A DNA stretch of 64,000 nt, from NCBI RefSeq assembly GCF_005877885.1, contig NZ_VCHY01000005.1, forward strand, positions 62,001 through 126,000, given 5' to 3'. This DNA is from Labilibacter sediminis. GTDB lineage: Bacteria > Bacteroidota > Bacteroidia > Bacteroidales > Marinilabiliaceae. Below the pieces are notes generated by a model. It did not search any database. It worked only from the letters and a program-made list of their open reading frames with translations, and was not told the origin of the DNA. This document shows, one piece after another, positions 1-12,107 of the stretch. A program made the translations under genes and the position numbers. The stretch's first letter is position 1. Each line of letters begins with the position of its first letter.

Positions 1-40
1 AGTGAACAGTAAGTAGTAAGCAGTGATCAATTATGAGTAA

Positions 41-77
41 TGATAACTGATAACTGATAACTGATAACTGATAACTG
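41..77. repeat. 7-bp tandem repeat (TGATAAC x5)
   Basis: Five perfect consecutive copies of TGATAAC followed by TG, immediately downstream of the minus-strand response-regulator gene. It is a simple microsatellite; no function is visible. Confidence 0.9.
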
Positions 78-85
78 CAACCTAT

Positions 86-778
86 TTAAAGCACCATTTT
101 ATAACCCAATCCATAAACAGTCAGAATTATTTGAGGATGATTTGAGTCTTCTTCCACCTTATGACGAAGCTTTAAAATAAAATTATCGATGGTACGCGAA
201 GTAATGTTGGCATCGTAGCCCCAAACGGATTCTAACAACTGATCTCTATCCAGGGTATGGTTCTTATTTTTCCACAGGTAGTGCAAAACGTCAATTTCTT
301 TTACCGACATTTTTACCTGCTCCCCATTTTGGTATGCCATATAATTTTTAAAATCAACCGACAATAAACCTATACTTACCAAATGATTATCTGTATTAGG
401 TTTTGATTCTATAACCGTTCTTCTTAAAACTGCTTTTATACGAGCAGATAGTTCGCGTAAGGAAAAAGGTTTGGTGATATAGTCATCTCCGCCACTCTCT
501 AAACCAATTACTTTATCCAGCTCTTCGCCTTTGGCCGTTAAAAATATAATGGGAGTTTGAATATTCTCCTTACGTGCCTTTTTACATACATCAAAACCTG
601 ACAATCCGGGAAGCATAACATCCAGCAACACCAGGTCACAATTATTTGCCAACAACTTTTTTAAACCTTCTTCACCGTCAGATGCTGTTTCAATATCATA
701 ACCTTCAAACTCGAGGTTATCTTTGAGGCCCATTAACATATCAGGTTCATCCTCTACTATTAGAATTCTTTTATGCAT
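86..778 (-). CDS. OmpR/PhoB-family response regulator
   Basis: DNA-binding response regulator of a two-component system. The receiver domain (about residues 3-115) carries the acidic pocket VEDE near residues 8-11, the phospho-acceptor Asp53 in LLDVMLPG and the conserved Lys in DYITKPF. The C-terminal winged helix (about 135-230) includes RTIDNFILKLRHK and ends in VYGLGYKMV, typical of OmpR-type regulators. I start at the ATG at 778 (MHKRILIVEDE); the frame is open upstream only through a TTG at 805, which would add nine non-conserved residues. The gene lies 107 bp downstream of a histidine kinase on the same strand, its likely partner. The signal and target genes cannot be read from the sequence. 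Confidence 0.93.
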   Translation of the reverse strand: MHKRILIVEDEPDMLMGLKDNLEFEGYDIETASDGEEGLKKLLANNCDLVLLDVMLPGLSGFDVCKKARKENIQTPIIFLTAKGEELDKVIGLESGGDDYITKPFSLRELSARIKAVLRRTVIESKPNTDNHLVSIGLLSVDFKNYMAYQNGEQVKMSVKEIDVLHYLWKNKNHTLDRDQLLESVWGYDANITSRTIDNFILKLRHKVEEDSNHPQIILTVYGLGYKMVL

Positions 779-885
779 GTTTTTAAATTTTACTTCCTTT
801 TGCAATATGCCTGCTCCATGCAGGCGGATAATTCAACGAAAATTGAATCACACATTTGCGCAGTGGCATCTTCTCACAACTCGTT

Positions 886-2463
886 TCATGATTTTGATTT
901 TTTTTGATGAATCGGGAAAGACAATATAAAACGACTCCCTTTACCCGGACTACTTTCTACATGAATCCTACCTCCATGAGCAGTAACCACATGTCGAACA
1001 ATATTTAAACCTAATCCAGATCCCTTTGCTTTATGGGCTAAATTACCTTCGGTTACTCTGTAAAACTTCTGAAATATTAACTTCTGTTCTTTCTCTGAAA
1101 TTCCAATTCCGTAATCCTTTACCTCCAAATCAACAAAACCTTCATTACGTGTTGCTTTAATCTCAATGCGTTTATTGGCATCGCTATATTTTATAGCATT
1201 ATCAATCAGGTTAATTAATGCTTCACTTATAGCCTCCTGATCTCCATCAATCCTTGGCAGACTTTCATTTGGTTGATACACAAACTCAAACCCATTTTGT
1301 TGGAGATGAAAGTGAAAATTATCCAGGATCTTTACAATAGTATAGTTTAACTCGAATGGGCTAAAATGGTATGACCTTTTACCATTGTCTATTTTGGAAA
1401 AATTAAGGATGTTATTGACAATCCCTGCCAAACGATTAGCCTCTCTGTAAATAATATCATAACTCTTTTGCTTCTTAACCTCCTCCTTAACTCTTCCCAT
1501 CTGAAGCGATTCGGCATACATACTAATAAGGGCCAGCGGTGTTCTTATTTCGTGAGATACATTAGAAACAAAATCTGACTTTATTTTAGCCAGCTCTATT
1601 TGTTTTTTGATATTTCTATACACCATAAAACCAGCTATCAGCAATAAAACATCCACACCAAAAATCATCCATAAATTATTTCTTGCGCGCATACTAATCA
1701 CCTCTTGTAAGGTATACCCAACAGGTTTTAGATGAATGGAATAATCAGGAAATTGCCAAAAGTATTCTACTACTTCATTATCAACCAACGTAGTATCAAC
1801 ACTGTTGCTGTAAACAATACGATCATCAAGTCTGTGCTTAACGCCAATTACAAACTCTTCTCCGGCAATGGCCTGAATACGAGGTGAAAGAATTTCATTT
1901 ACAAAATCTTCGGCATTGATGGTAATAGCCACTATAAACTTTTTATTATCGTCATTAATGACTGCAAATACAAAAACATTGGTTTGTTCTGTTTCTTTAA
2001 AATCTAAAAACAATACTTTCCTGTAATTACTCTTTAAATAAACAAAAAGCTTATCAATGTCATGCTTATTTTTCTCCAATAACACATCAAGCTCATGTAG
2101 TACCTTATCGGGAAGATGACCATATTCCTGTGAAGATAGTTTAACCTGTTTTGCATCTATTTGTCTTACCTGCAAACCAATGATCTGGGGATTATTTATT
2201 GTATAAGCTTTTAACAATGAATCGTTATCTGCTACATCAGATTCAATTATATTACCAGCCTTTGCTACCCACAGATTTACCACATCGTCAGCATACATAT
2301 TCACCGAAAACAAAACAGATTTAAGTTGCTTTTGATATATATCCCCAATGGTTTTTTCCTGCTGATTAAGGGAACTAAGTTCGATAACGGTAAATAAAGT
2401 TGTAGGAATAACAATGATAATAAATATCAGAAGACCGGTTTTGGGAAACAGCTTTTTTACCAT
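886..2463 (-). CDS. Membrane sensor histidine kinase
   Basis: Transmembrane sensor kinase, 525 residues. It has an N-terminal membrane segment (about 9-26), an extracytoplasmic sensor region (about 30-260) with no recognised domain, a second membrane segment (about 263-282), then a HisKA domain with the H-box NVSHEIRTPL (His304) and an HATPase_c domain with N-box INLIDNAIKYS, G1 VKDYGIGIS and G2 GSGLGLNIV. All motifs needed for autophosphorylation are intact. No HAMP domain is evident between the second membrane segment and HisKA. ATG at 2463. It precedes the OmpR-type regulator gene on the same strand and presumably phosphorylates it. The ligand is unknown. Confidence 0.93.
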   Translation of the reverse strand: MVKKLFPKTGLLIFIIIVIPTTLFTVIELSSLNQQEKTIGDIYQKQLKSVLFSVNMYADDVVNLWVAKAGNIIESDVADNDSLLKAYTINNPQIIGLQVRQIDAKQVKLSSQEYGHLPDKVLHELDVLLEKNKHDIDKLFVYLKSNYRKVLFLDFKETEQTNVFVFAVINDDNKKFIVAITINAEDFVNEILSPRIQAIAGEEFVIGVKHRLDDRIVYSNSVDTTLVDNEVVEYFWQFPDYSIHLKPVGYTLQEVISMRARNNLWMIFGVDVLLLIAGFMVYRNIKKQIELAKIKSDFVSNVSHEIRTPLALISMYAESLQMGRVKEEVKKQKSYDIIYREANRLAGIVNNILNFSKIDNGKRSYHFSPFELNYTIVKILDNFHFHLQQNGFEFVYQPNESLPRIDGDQEAISEALINLIDNAIKYSDANKRIEIKATRNEGFVDLEVKDYGIGISEKEQKLIFQKFYRVTEGNLAHKAKGSGLGLNIVRHVVTAHGGRIHVESSPGKGSRFILSFPIHQKKSKS

Positions 2464-2875
2464 TGCTATTATAAGTAAGTGTTAATTGAACTTGCAACTA
2501 TAAAAATAAGAATATTTGAATAACACATTATAATTGTTCTCTTACGGTTATTGCTTATCGATCGACAAACTATTTTTAAACGTTATATTCATCGCATTTA
2601 GGGTATAAAAAATATTTTTTGACTCATCTTCGTTGAAGATAACTTGTAAAAGTTCTTTTTGACGTCAGATTCATCGCTGATTCATAAAAAAAGAATTTAT
2701 ACGCCTTTTTTTCCTCGCATATTCAAATAAAAATTAAAAAGACAGACCATATGCAATAAAATTCACACTTAAAAATATTTTTTTGGTTCAAATAAGATAA
2801 AAATAAAGTACCCAAATAATAATGTAATCGTATTTTAATGAACCCTTACCTTAAAATCATTAGATTTTCTATGCT
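2464..2875. other. AT-rich intergenic region
   Basis: About 410 bases between the kinase start and the end of the HD-domain gene. I see no gene. One small perfect hairpin, ATCTTC-GTT-GAAGAT, lies at 2626-2640 and is flanked by two TTTTTGAC strings. The kinase promoter is probably here, but no clear TTTG/TAnnTTTG pair was found. Confidence 0.5.
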
Positions 2876-4105
2876 CTAGTAACTTTCCATCAATTTAATT
2901 ACAAATACCACAATAGATAAAATTAAACCGGTAACGAAAGAAAAGTAACCATATCTTAAAAAGGTATATTTTTTCTTCAACACCTTACCCAGAAAGTAAA
3001 GATCACGCATTAGACTTTTGTATAGATAATCCTTGTCTTTCATTAATTCGCCCATACCCCATTCAAAATCATCTTGCCTCATTTGATGGAAATTACCAAA
3101 GAAAATTAAGTTTCCTCTTTTATTATTTACATCATCTTTACTCACAACACCATGGGTAGTTCGTGGTATGGTTGATATTATTGAAATTATAATGGTTAAA
3201 ACACTAAAGGCTAAAAGAATTAGCGCTGGCATCAGCAAATATGGATTATTATCAAGTTTGGGAAACAATGCCGATAATACAATTGAAATAATAATGGCGT
3301 TAACGCTAATTAAGGTATTTGCTTTATCATCGGCAATTTTACTCAAAGTAGTATGATTTCTCAACGCCACCCGAAACATGGTTTCAACACCTTTGTCAGG
3401 CTTATCTTTTTTAGTAGCGCTTCCTTTCTTCTTTTTCGTTTTTTTAGGTTTATCTGATAAAACTTTAATTTGTGCTATCAACTCTTCTATATTATTAATA
3501 TCCATTTGAAGTAATAACTCTAATTTGAGTTTATTTTTTTCCTTTCCTTTATTCAACTCTTTTTTGGCATAGTATGTATAATAAGGGTATTCATTAAAAA
3601 ACACGATACACTCATCGATCCACTCTTTAGGTGTAACATCTCTGCGTACAGATAGTTCCTTATACAAATTGATAAAAGGCCCGGTTAAATATTTGTTATT
3701 TCCGATGTGTGAGAGGTCTGCATCTTTTATGATTTGCTCCAATACATCTGTTGGTGGATTGTCAAGTTTTGTTACTAAAACCAACCTTTTTACAAGTTCA
3801 ATATCTTCCTGATTTACATTTTTAGAAATTAAAAACGTTTCAGCATATTCAGCTCCTTTTATCTCATGATCCTTGTGCTCCTCATTGGCCGTTATATCAT
3901 GAAACAAGGTAGCAATTTGCAACAGCTCCATTTCCCGCTCTGAAATATTAGGAGTATTTTCCGCTATTAAAGTAGCCGATTGAAATACATTTTTAGTATG
4001 CTCCCAATTATGAAATAAAGTGGACTTTAGCATGCTTTGCTCTATCTCTGCCTGAGCAAGCTGCATACACTCCTGTACTAAATCGCTAGTTTTTATTTCT
4101 GCCAT
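2876..4105 (-). CDS. HD-domain phosphohydrolase fused to PycTM-like membrane domain
   Basis: Two-part protein. The N-terminal half is an HD-superfamily metal phosphohydrolase with visible ligands His36, His69-Asp70 (LFHDIT) and Asp128/Asp130 (KDADL), numbered from the ATG at 4105. A lysine-rich linker (KKTKKKKGSATKK, about 220-233) leads to a C-terminal membrane domain with two hydrophobic hairpin segments (about 262-310) and a final one (about 385-405). This half resembles the DUF5706 family, now called the Pycsar effector membrane domain (PycTM), which in known systems responds to cCMP/cUMP during phage defence. A GTG at 4108 is an alternative start. No pyrimidine cyclase lies beside it, so a defence role is inference; a nucleotide-hydrolysing membrane protein with a housekeeping role is possible. 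Confidence 0.8.
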   Translation of the reverse strand: MAEIKTSDLVQECMQLAQAEIEQSMLKSTLFHNWEHTKNVFQSATLIAENTPNISEREMELLQIATLFHDITANEEHKDHEIKGAEYAETFLISKNVNQEDIELVKRLVLVTKLDNPPTDVLEQIIKDADLSHIGNNKYLTGPFINLYKELSVRRDVTPKEWIDECIVFFNEYPYYTYYAKKELNKGKEKNKLKLELLLQMDINNIEELIAQIKVLSDKPKKTKKKKGSATKKDKPDKGVETMFRVALRNHTTLSKIADDKANTLISVNAIIISIVLSALFPKLDNNPYLLMPALILLAFSVLTIIISIISTIPRTTHGVVSKDDVNNKRGNLIFFGNFHQMRQDDFEWGMGELMKDKDYLYKSLMRDLYFLGKVLKKKYTFLRYGYFSFVTGLILSIVVFVIKLMESY

Positions 4106-4418
4106 CACAAAATGCTTATTTGGTTGAACTAAAGATTAAGACTAATTTTTAAACGTATTACTACACTGTTTTTTGTTTAAGTTCTTCTTTGTAATACATT
4201 ATACACAAATATAAACTTTTTGAACACCGGTATTGTTTAAATTGATCTGATTATTGCTATCAAGCCAAAACTAAAACATCCAAGAAAAGAATAACTATAG
4301 CAATGGCAAAAATCACCAACAACATTATTGATATTAAAACTAAAAATGGGTAACCAAATTACTGGCTACCCATTTTTTATAATTGTTTTTTTGGTTCGAC
4401 GATTAAATTTCTAAAGGA
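4106..4418. other. Intergenic region with bidirectional terminator
   Basis: About 310 bases between the HD-PycTM gene and the beta-galactosidase. Apart from the hairpin at 4342-4378 nothing stands out; no ORF or clear promoter was seen. Confidence 0.5.
4342..4378 (-). terminator. Rho-independent terminator of the beta-galactosidase gene
   Basis: Inverted repeat with arms AAAAATGGGTA and TACCCATTTTT; on the minus strand GGGTAGCCA pairs with TGGTTACCC (one G-U pair) and is followed by a T run. It lies 41 bases after the beta-galactosidase stop codon. The symmetric A/T flanks let it work in both directions. Confidence 0.8.
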
Positions 4419-7601
<3,183 letters not shown>

Positions 7602-7688
7602 TTAAGTGGTAGCTTTTTGGTTTTCTATTAAAAACACTCGAAACACAATGGCAATATAACTTGCGTGATCGAACACTTTTTTTTTTTG

Positions 7689-7719
7689 CAAATGTATAAA
7701 ATTTAGTTTTAAGCAACAA
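7689..7719 (-). promoter_or_regulatory. Candidate promoter of the beta-galactosidase gene
   Basis: On the minus strand a TTG at 7719-7717 is followed after 20 bases by TACATTTG (7696-7689), matching the Bacteroidota -33/-7 pattern TTTG-N19-20-TAnnTTTG. It leaves a leader of about 110 nt before the ATG at 7577. The -33 box is incomplete (ATTG). Confidence 0.45.
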
Positions 7720-7798
7720 TTTAACCTGAATTTGATTTAATGAGAACTGGATTTAAATAGATATTAACACTAACAACCCATAAAACACTATTAGTTTG

Positions 7799-8830
7799 CT
7801 ATCTAATAAAATTGTTAAGCTCACTATACTTTCGCACCCCTTTAATAAAAAACTGAACAACAATAGAGCCGGGATACATTTCGTGATGTTGGTTATGGTT
7901 GGTCTGCATTAAATTTTGCTTTCGCTTTTTATACATGGTAAAAAACATGATATAAAAACGAACATGAGCCCTAAATACCGACCAAAAATTATTAAACTCA
8001 GCTGAGAAAAGAAATTTTACTGCAGCTATCCCATCGATGATCATTCGCTGCAGAAGCTTAACAAACAGCTTGTTTTTGGCAATATTTTTAGTGAGAAGAA
8101 AAAGGTTATTCCTAAAATTTAAATATACTTTACGAGGGTTGTTATAATCTAAAGTGGCGCCTCCCAGGTGATACACTTCACTCTCTGCAATATACTTTAC
8201 ATCCCACCCTCTGTTTTTCATTCGCCAGCAAAGATCTATCTCCTCCATATGCGCAAAAAAATCTTCATCTAGACCACCACTTTCAAAAAATAATTTTGTG
8301 CGAACGACCATGGCTGCACCACTTGCCCAAAAAATAGGACCAGACTGATTATATTGCCCCTTATCCTCTTCTATCTGATTAAAGATTCTACCCCTGCAAA
8401 AGGGAAAGCCATATTTATCTATAAAACCTCCCGCTGCACCTGCATACTCAAAACATTCGGGATGGCGATAACTCTTTATCTTAGGCACACAAATGGCTGT
8501 ATTGGCATTTTCATCCATTTCCTTCAGCAAAGGAGGAAGCCAGTTATTACCAGGTGCAATATCTGAATTTAGTAGTATAATATATTCGGCCTCAACTTGC
8601 TTTAATGCCCTGTTGTAACCACCTGTAAAACCATAATTCTTATCCAAGCGGATAATCTTTACCGTTGGAAACTCCGTTTCCAATATTTGAATGGAATGAT
8701 CTGTTGAGGCATTATCTGCTACAATAACATCAACACCGGGAACTTTTGAGTTTTCTATTACTGTTGGCAAAAACTCTCTTAGAAGCTTTTCTCCATTCCA
8801 ATTTAAAATAACAACGGCAAGTTTGGTCAT
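7799..8830 (-). CDS. Glycosyltransferase family 2 (rhamnosyltransferase-like)
   Basis: Inverting GT-A fold glycosyltransferase, 343 residues from the ATG at 8830. It shows the N-terminal VVILNWNG strand, nucleotide-sugar binding ADNASTD (about 38-44), the DxD-like metal motif LNSDI (about 87-91) and EEIDLCWR near residue 200, typical of WbbL-type rhamnosyltransferases. A TTG two codons upstream is a weaker start. It is the last gene of a minus-strand operon behind the LpxL-like acyltransferase (13-bp gap), which suggests a role in surface glycan or lipopolysaccharide assembly. Sugar donor and acceptor cannot be assigned. Confidence 0.9.
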   Translation of the reverse strand: MTKLAVVILNWNGEKLLREFLPTVIENSKVPGVDVIVADNASTDHSIQILETEFPTVKIIRLDKNYGFTGGYNRALKQVEAEYIILLNSDIAPGNNWLPPLLKEMDENANTAICVPKIKSYRHPECFEYAGAAGGFIDKYGFPFCRGRIFNQIEEDKGQYNQSGPIFWASGAAMVVRTKLFFESGGLDEDFFAHMEEIDLCWRMKNRGWDVKYIAESEVYHLGGATLDYNNPRKVYLNFRNNLFLLTKNIAKNKLFVKLLQRMIIDGIAAVKFLFSAEFNNFWSVFRAHVRFYIMFFTMYKKRKQNLMQTNHNQHHEMYPGSIVVQFFIKGVRKYSELNNFIR

Positions 8831-8843
8831 CTTCAATCTTTAA

Positions 8844-9719
8844 TTATTTGTTTATTTTTTTATGCTTCCATCTGTTATGCGACCAAAGCCAAAATTCTGG
8901 TTTCTCCCGGATAATATCCTCTAAACACCGGGTATACATATCTGTAATTTCAGTCTCTGTATAACCCTGTGGATTTTCTACTAAAGGTTCTATAGTTATT
9001 TTATAATATCCTCGTTTAATTTTATCCATTCGCATAAATACCATTGGACTATTGGTTTTAATGGACATCTTAGCCGCTCCCGTAAGCGAGGGCGTTAATT
9101 GATTAAAGAAGTTATTATAATATTGTATTCTTTTTTTTACAGGTGATTGATCTGAAATCATACCAATTGCAAAACGTTTATTTTCCATTTTTAGTTTATG
9201 CATACTTCGGTATGATGCCTTCATGGTAAAATTAAGCGTCCCCCATGTAGACCTCAGCTTTAGCATAAACCTGTCGTAAGGTTTATTCTTTAAAGGATGA
9301 TAAACACCACAACCCTGTGCCTTAATAAATAAATTTAATGAAGGAGTCCACTCCCAGTTATTGTAATGAGCCGTAGCCACAATAACATCTTTACCTTCGT
9401 CGTAATACCTGTCCAGCAATTCGGTATTCTCCATTTGTATGCGTTTTCGAATTTGCTTTTCTCGCAAGCTCGACATCTTAAAAGTTTCAATAAACATGTC
9501 GCACAAATGACGAAAAAACTTTCTGGATATCGCTTTAATTTCCTGATCCGATTTTTCGGGAAATGCCAAATGTAGATTCTGAAAAACAATTTTTTTACGG
9601 TAACCGGATAAAATCATCAGGTAATAACCAACATCTGATAATCTGTATAAAAACCAGAATGGTAAACGTCCCAATAATTTGATAAAAAATATACCTATGT
9701 GTGAAACTATATTATTCAA
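8844..9719 (-). CDS. LpxL/HtrB-family lysophospholipid acyltransferase
   Basis: Late lipid A acyltransferase-like protein, 291 residues, membrane-anchored at its N-terminus (GIFFIKLLGRLPFWFLYRL). The catalytic HX4E motif is His118 to Glu123 in TAHYNNWEW, and the conserved SDQSP string of the family is present. The only workable start is a TTG at 9719 that overlaps the preceding inositol-phosphatase gene by 8 bp; an in-frame stop lies just upstream. The overlap suggests translational coupling. The expected role is to add a secondary acyl chain to lipid A at the inner membrane. Its neighbour, a glycosyltransferase, fits an envelope role. Confidence 0.9.
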   Translation of the reverse strand: MNNIVSHIGIFFIKLLGRLPFWFLYRLSDVGYYLMILSGYRKKIVFQNLHLAFPEKSDQEIKAISRKFFRHLCDMFIETFKMSSLREKQIRKRIQMENTELLDRYYDEGKDVIVATAHYNNWEWTPSLNLFIKAQGCGVYHPLKNKPYDRFMLKLRSTWGTLNFTMKASYRSMHKLKMENKRFAIGMISDQSPVKKRIQYYNNFFNQLTPSLTGAAKMSIKTNSPMVFMRMDKIKRGYYKITIEPLVENPQGYTETEITDMYTRCLEDIIREKPEFWLWSHNRWKHKKINK

Positions 9720-10509
9720 TATCTTTCTTCATTAACTGATTTACAACTTCTTTAAACTCATTAAAGATAGCCGAGTTACTCGAAATAATTTCCTGCCCGA
9801 AAATATAATCCTCTCCTCCTGAAAAATCGCAATTATCACCTCCTGCCTGTTGCACCAAAAAAGCTCCTGCTGCCACATCATATGGCTTTAGTCCATATTC
9901 ATAAAAACCCTCAAACCTGCCGCAAGCCACATATGCCAAATCTGTTGCTGCTGAACCCAACCTTCTCAAACCATGAGAATTTTTCATAAAATAATCCAAT
10001 GAGTTCATAAATCCCTTCATCTTGGCAAAATCAGAATACGGAAAGCCTGTAGCAATTAAACTGTCGGCCACTTTACTCGCCTTAGACACAGAAATTTCCT
10101 TTCCATTTAAATAAGCCGGGGCGCCCTTCCAGGTATAAAAACACTCGTCTAAACCAACTTCATACACAACACCTAAAACAATATCATTTTTATCCTGCAA
10201 AGCAATACTAATGGCAAAAGGAAATAAACCATGAATAAAATTTGTGGTGCCATCAATGGGATCAATAATCCAATTATACTTTTCTCCCACCTTATCCGAA
10301 GTTCCTTCTTCTGCAATAAAACCAGCCTCCGGCAGCAACTCCGACAATCCTGCAACCAACCTCTCCTCCGAGGCTTTATCTACCTGGGTTACAAAGTCAT
10401 TTTTACCTTTAGACACCACTTGCTTATTCTTTAAAGATTCTTCTTTAATAAATAATCCGGTGTTTTTGGTGAGCTGAGTAACTTTTTGACACAATTGCGC
10501 TAATTCCAT
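9712..10509 (-). CDS. Inositol monophosphatase family protein (SuhB/CysQ-like)
   Basis: Metal-dependent sugar/nucleotide phosphatase, 265 residues. The metal-binding motif DPIDGTTNF sits at about 83-91, preceded by the conserved Glu67-Glu68 in IAEEGT, and the second Asp motif is KPYDVAAGA at about 215-223. These define the Li-sensitive phosphatase family (inositol monophosphatase, SuhB, CysQ); the substrate cannot be decided from sequence. ATG at 10509, 34 bases after the mtaB stop, so it is cotranscribed with mtaB and overlaps the acyltransferase start. Confidence 0.92.
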   Translation of the reverse strand: MELAQLCQKVTQLTKNTGLFIKEESLKNKQVVSKGKNDFVTQVDKASEERLVAGLSELLPEAGFIAEEGTSDKVGEKYNWIIDPIDGTTNFIHGLFPFAISIALQDKNDIVLGVVYEVGLDECFYTWKGAPAYLNGKEISVSKASKVADSLIATGFPYSDFAKMKGFMNSLDYFMKNSHGLRRLGSAATDLAYVACGRFEGFYEYGLKPYDVAAGAFLVQQAGGDNCDFSGGEDYIFGQEIISSNSAIFNEFKEVVNQLMKKDIE

Positions 10510-10543
10510 AAGCTAAGAGATTAATAGTTGCAAATCTAAAAAA

Positions 10544-11863
10544 TCAATCAATTAATTCACTATTAAAAACCATTTCTTCGGCAATAAATGAACATAACTT
10601 CACCTCTTTTATTTGATTTTTAAGAGATTCGTTATATGGAATTTTTACTTTTAAGTAATTTTCTGTGAAACCATTCATCATGCCTCCATTCTCACTTCCT
10701 TCAAAAAGAACTTTAGCTGTATGACCTTCAAATTGTTTATAAAAGTAATGGGTCTTTTTATCAGATAACTGATGTAATATCTGGCTTCTTAACTTACGCT
10801 CCTCAACAGGCACCACATGATCAATAGTTAAAGCTTTGGTGTTTGGACGCTCTGAATAAGTAAATACATGCAATTGAGAAATTTCCAGTTCGTTAATAAA
10901 CTTCAATGCATCATCAAAATGTGCTTTTGTTTCACCTCGAACACCAACTATCATATCCACTCCAATAAAAGCATGAGGTAAAAGTGTTTTTATCTTTTCT
11001 ACTCTTTGTGCAAATAGCTCACGATTATACTTACGCTTCATTAAAGCCAACACCTTATTGGATCCCGACTGCAATGGAATATGAAAATGAGGCATAAACT
11101 TTTCGGCTTTAGCAACAAATTCAATTATTTCATCAGTTAACAGGTTAGGCTCAATACTAGAAATACGGAAACGCTCTATTTCTTCTATTTCATCAAGCCC
11201 CTGTATTAAGGTCAAGAATTTCTCATTGGTACTTTTCCCAAAATCACCAATATTTACGCCTGTTAAAATAATTTCCTTTGCCCCTTCTCTGGCCGCTTTA
11301 CGTGCTAATTCAACCGTTGTTTTAACATCTGCATTTCTACTTTTACCACGAGCCAGCGGAATGGTACAATAAGAACAGTAATAATCGCACCCATCCTGAA
11401 CCTTTAAGAAGGTACGGGTTCTGTCGCCCATAGAATATGATGGAAAAAATTCTTTATTGGTGGTAATCTTTCCTGCATGAATTTCACCAGAGGCCTTCTT
11501 CTGAAGATCGCCAAAATAATCGGCCATCTTAAATTTCTCATTGGATCCCAATACTAAATCAACACCAGGAATTTCCGAAATGTCCTTTGGTTTTAACTGG
11601 GCAAAACATCCTGTAACCACCACAAAAGCATTTGCATTTTGCTTAATGGCCTTTTTTATGGCCTGACGACATTTCTTGTCAGCTATCTCAGTTACCGAAC
11701 ATGTATTAATCACATACACATCAGCAAACTCATCGTACTTCACTTTGGTAAAACCTTCCTCCATTAAAGCACGTGCAATGGTTGAAGTTTCACTAAAATT
11801 CAACTTGCACCCTAAGGTATGGAAGGCAACTTTCTTCTCCAAAAACAACGACTTATCAATCAT
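10544..11863 (-). CDS. mtaB: tRNA (N6-threonylcarbamoyladenosine(37)-C2)-methylthiotransferase MtaB
   Basis: Radical-SAM methylthiotransferase that converts t6A37 to ms2t6A37 in tRNAs reading ANN codons. The N-terminal UPF0004 domain carries Cys19 (LGCKLN), Cys55 (NTCSVT) and Cys86 (TGCFAQ), which hold the auxiliary Fe-S cluster. The radical-SAM cluster is Cys159/163/166 in CDYYCSYC. A TRAM-like C-terminal domain follows. The HTLGCKLNFSE start and overall length of 439 residues fit MtaB rather than MiaB or RimO. It is the first gene of the minus-strand operon that continues into the phosphatase, acyltransferase and GT2 genes. Confidence 0.95.
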   Translation of the reverse strand: MIDKSLFLEKKVAFHTLGCKLNFSETSTIARALMEEGFTKVKYDEFADVYVINTCSVTEIADKKCRQAIKKAIKQNANAFVVVTGCFAQLKPKDISEIPGVDLVLGSNEKFKMADYFGDLQKKASGEIHAGKITTNKEFFPSYSMGDRTRTFLKVQDGCDYYCSYCTIPLARGKSRNADVKTTVELARKAAREGAKEIILTGVNIGDFGKSTNEKFLTLIQGLDEIEEIERFRISSIEPNLLTDEIIEFVAKAEKFMPHFHIPLQSGSNKVLALMKRKYNRELFAQRVEKIKTLLPHAFIGVDMIVGVRGETKAHFDDALKFINELEISQLHVFTYSERPNTKALTIDHVVPVEERKLRSQILHQLSDKKTHYFYKQFEGHTAKVLFEGSENGGMMNGFTENYLKVKIPYNESLKNQIKEVKLCSFIAEEMVFNSELID

Positions 11864-12046
11864 CTCAATTTACTTTTTATAGTACACATCCGGGTAATGA
11901 GCACACTTTAAGACTTTTAGATATTTTATTCTAAAAAAGCGCACAAAGATAACTAAATCTAATTAAACCAATCACTTAAAGCAATTAAAAAAATAAAACG
12001 CTCCATAACTTACAAACTGTAAGAATCAACTTCTAATTCATTGCAC

Positions 12047-12079
12047 AAAAAAACCGAAACATTGCTGCTCCGGCTTTTC
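12047..12079 (-). terminator. Probable terminator of phoH
   Basis: On the minus strand CCGGA pairs with TTTCGG, extended by AAAA/TTTT with one bulge, and a run of seven T follows. It starts about 28 bases after the PhoH stop codon. Confidence 0.55.
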
Positions 12080-12107
12080 ATACATACTATCTTATTATTC
12101 AACAAAC

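Noticed and set aside
2876-4105. Complete Pycsar defence system
   Set aside because: No pyrimidine cyclase gene is next to it and no other defence gene was seen; only the effector-like domain is present.
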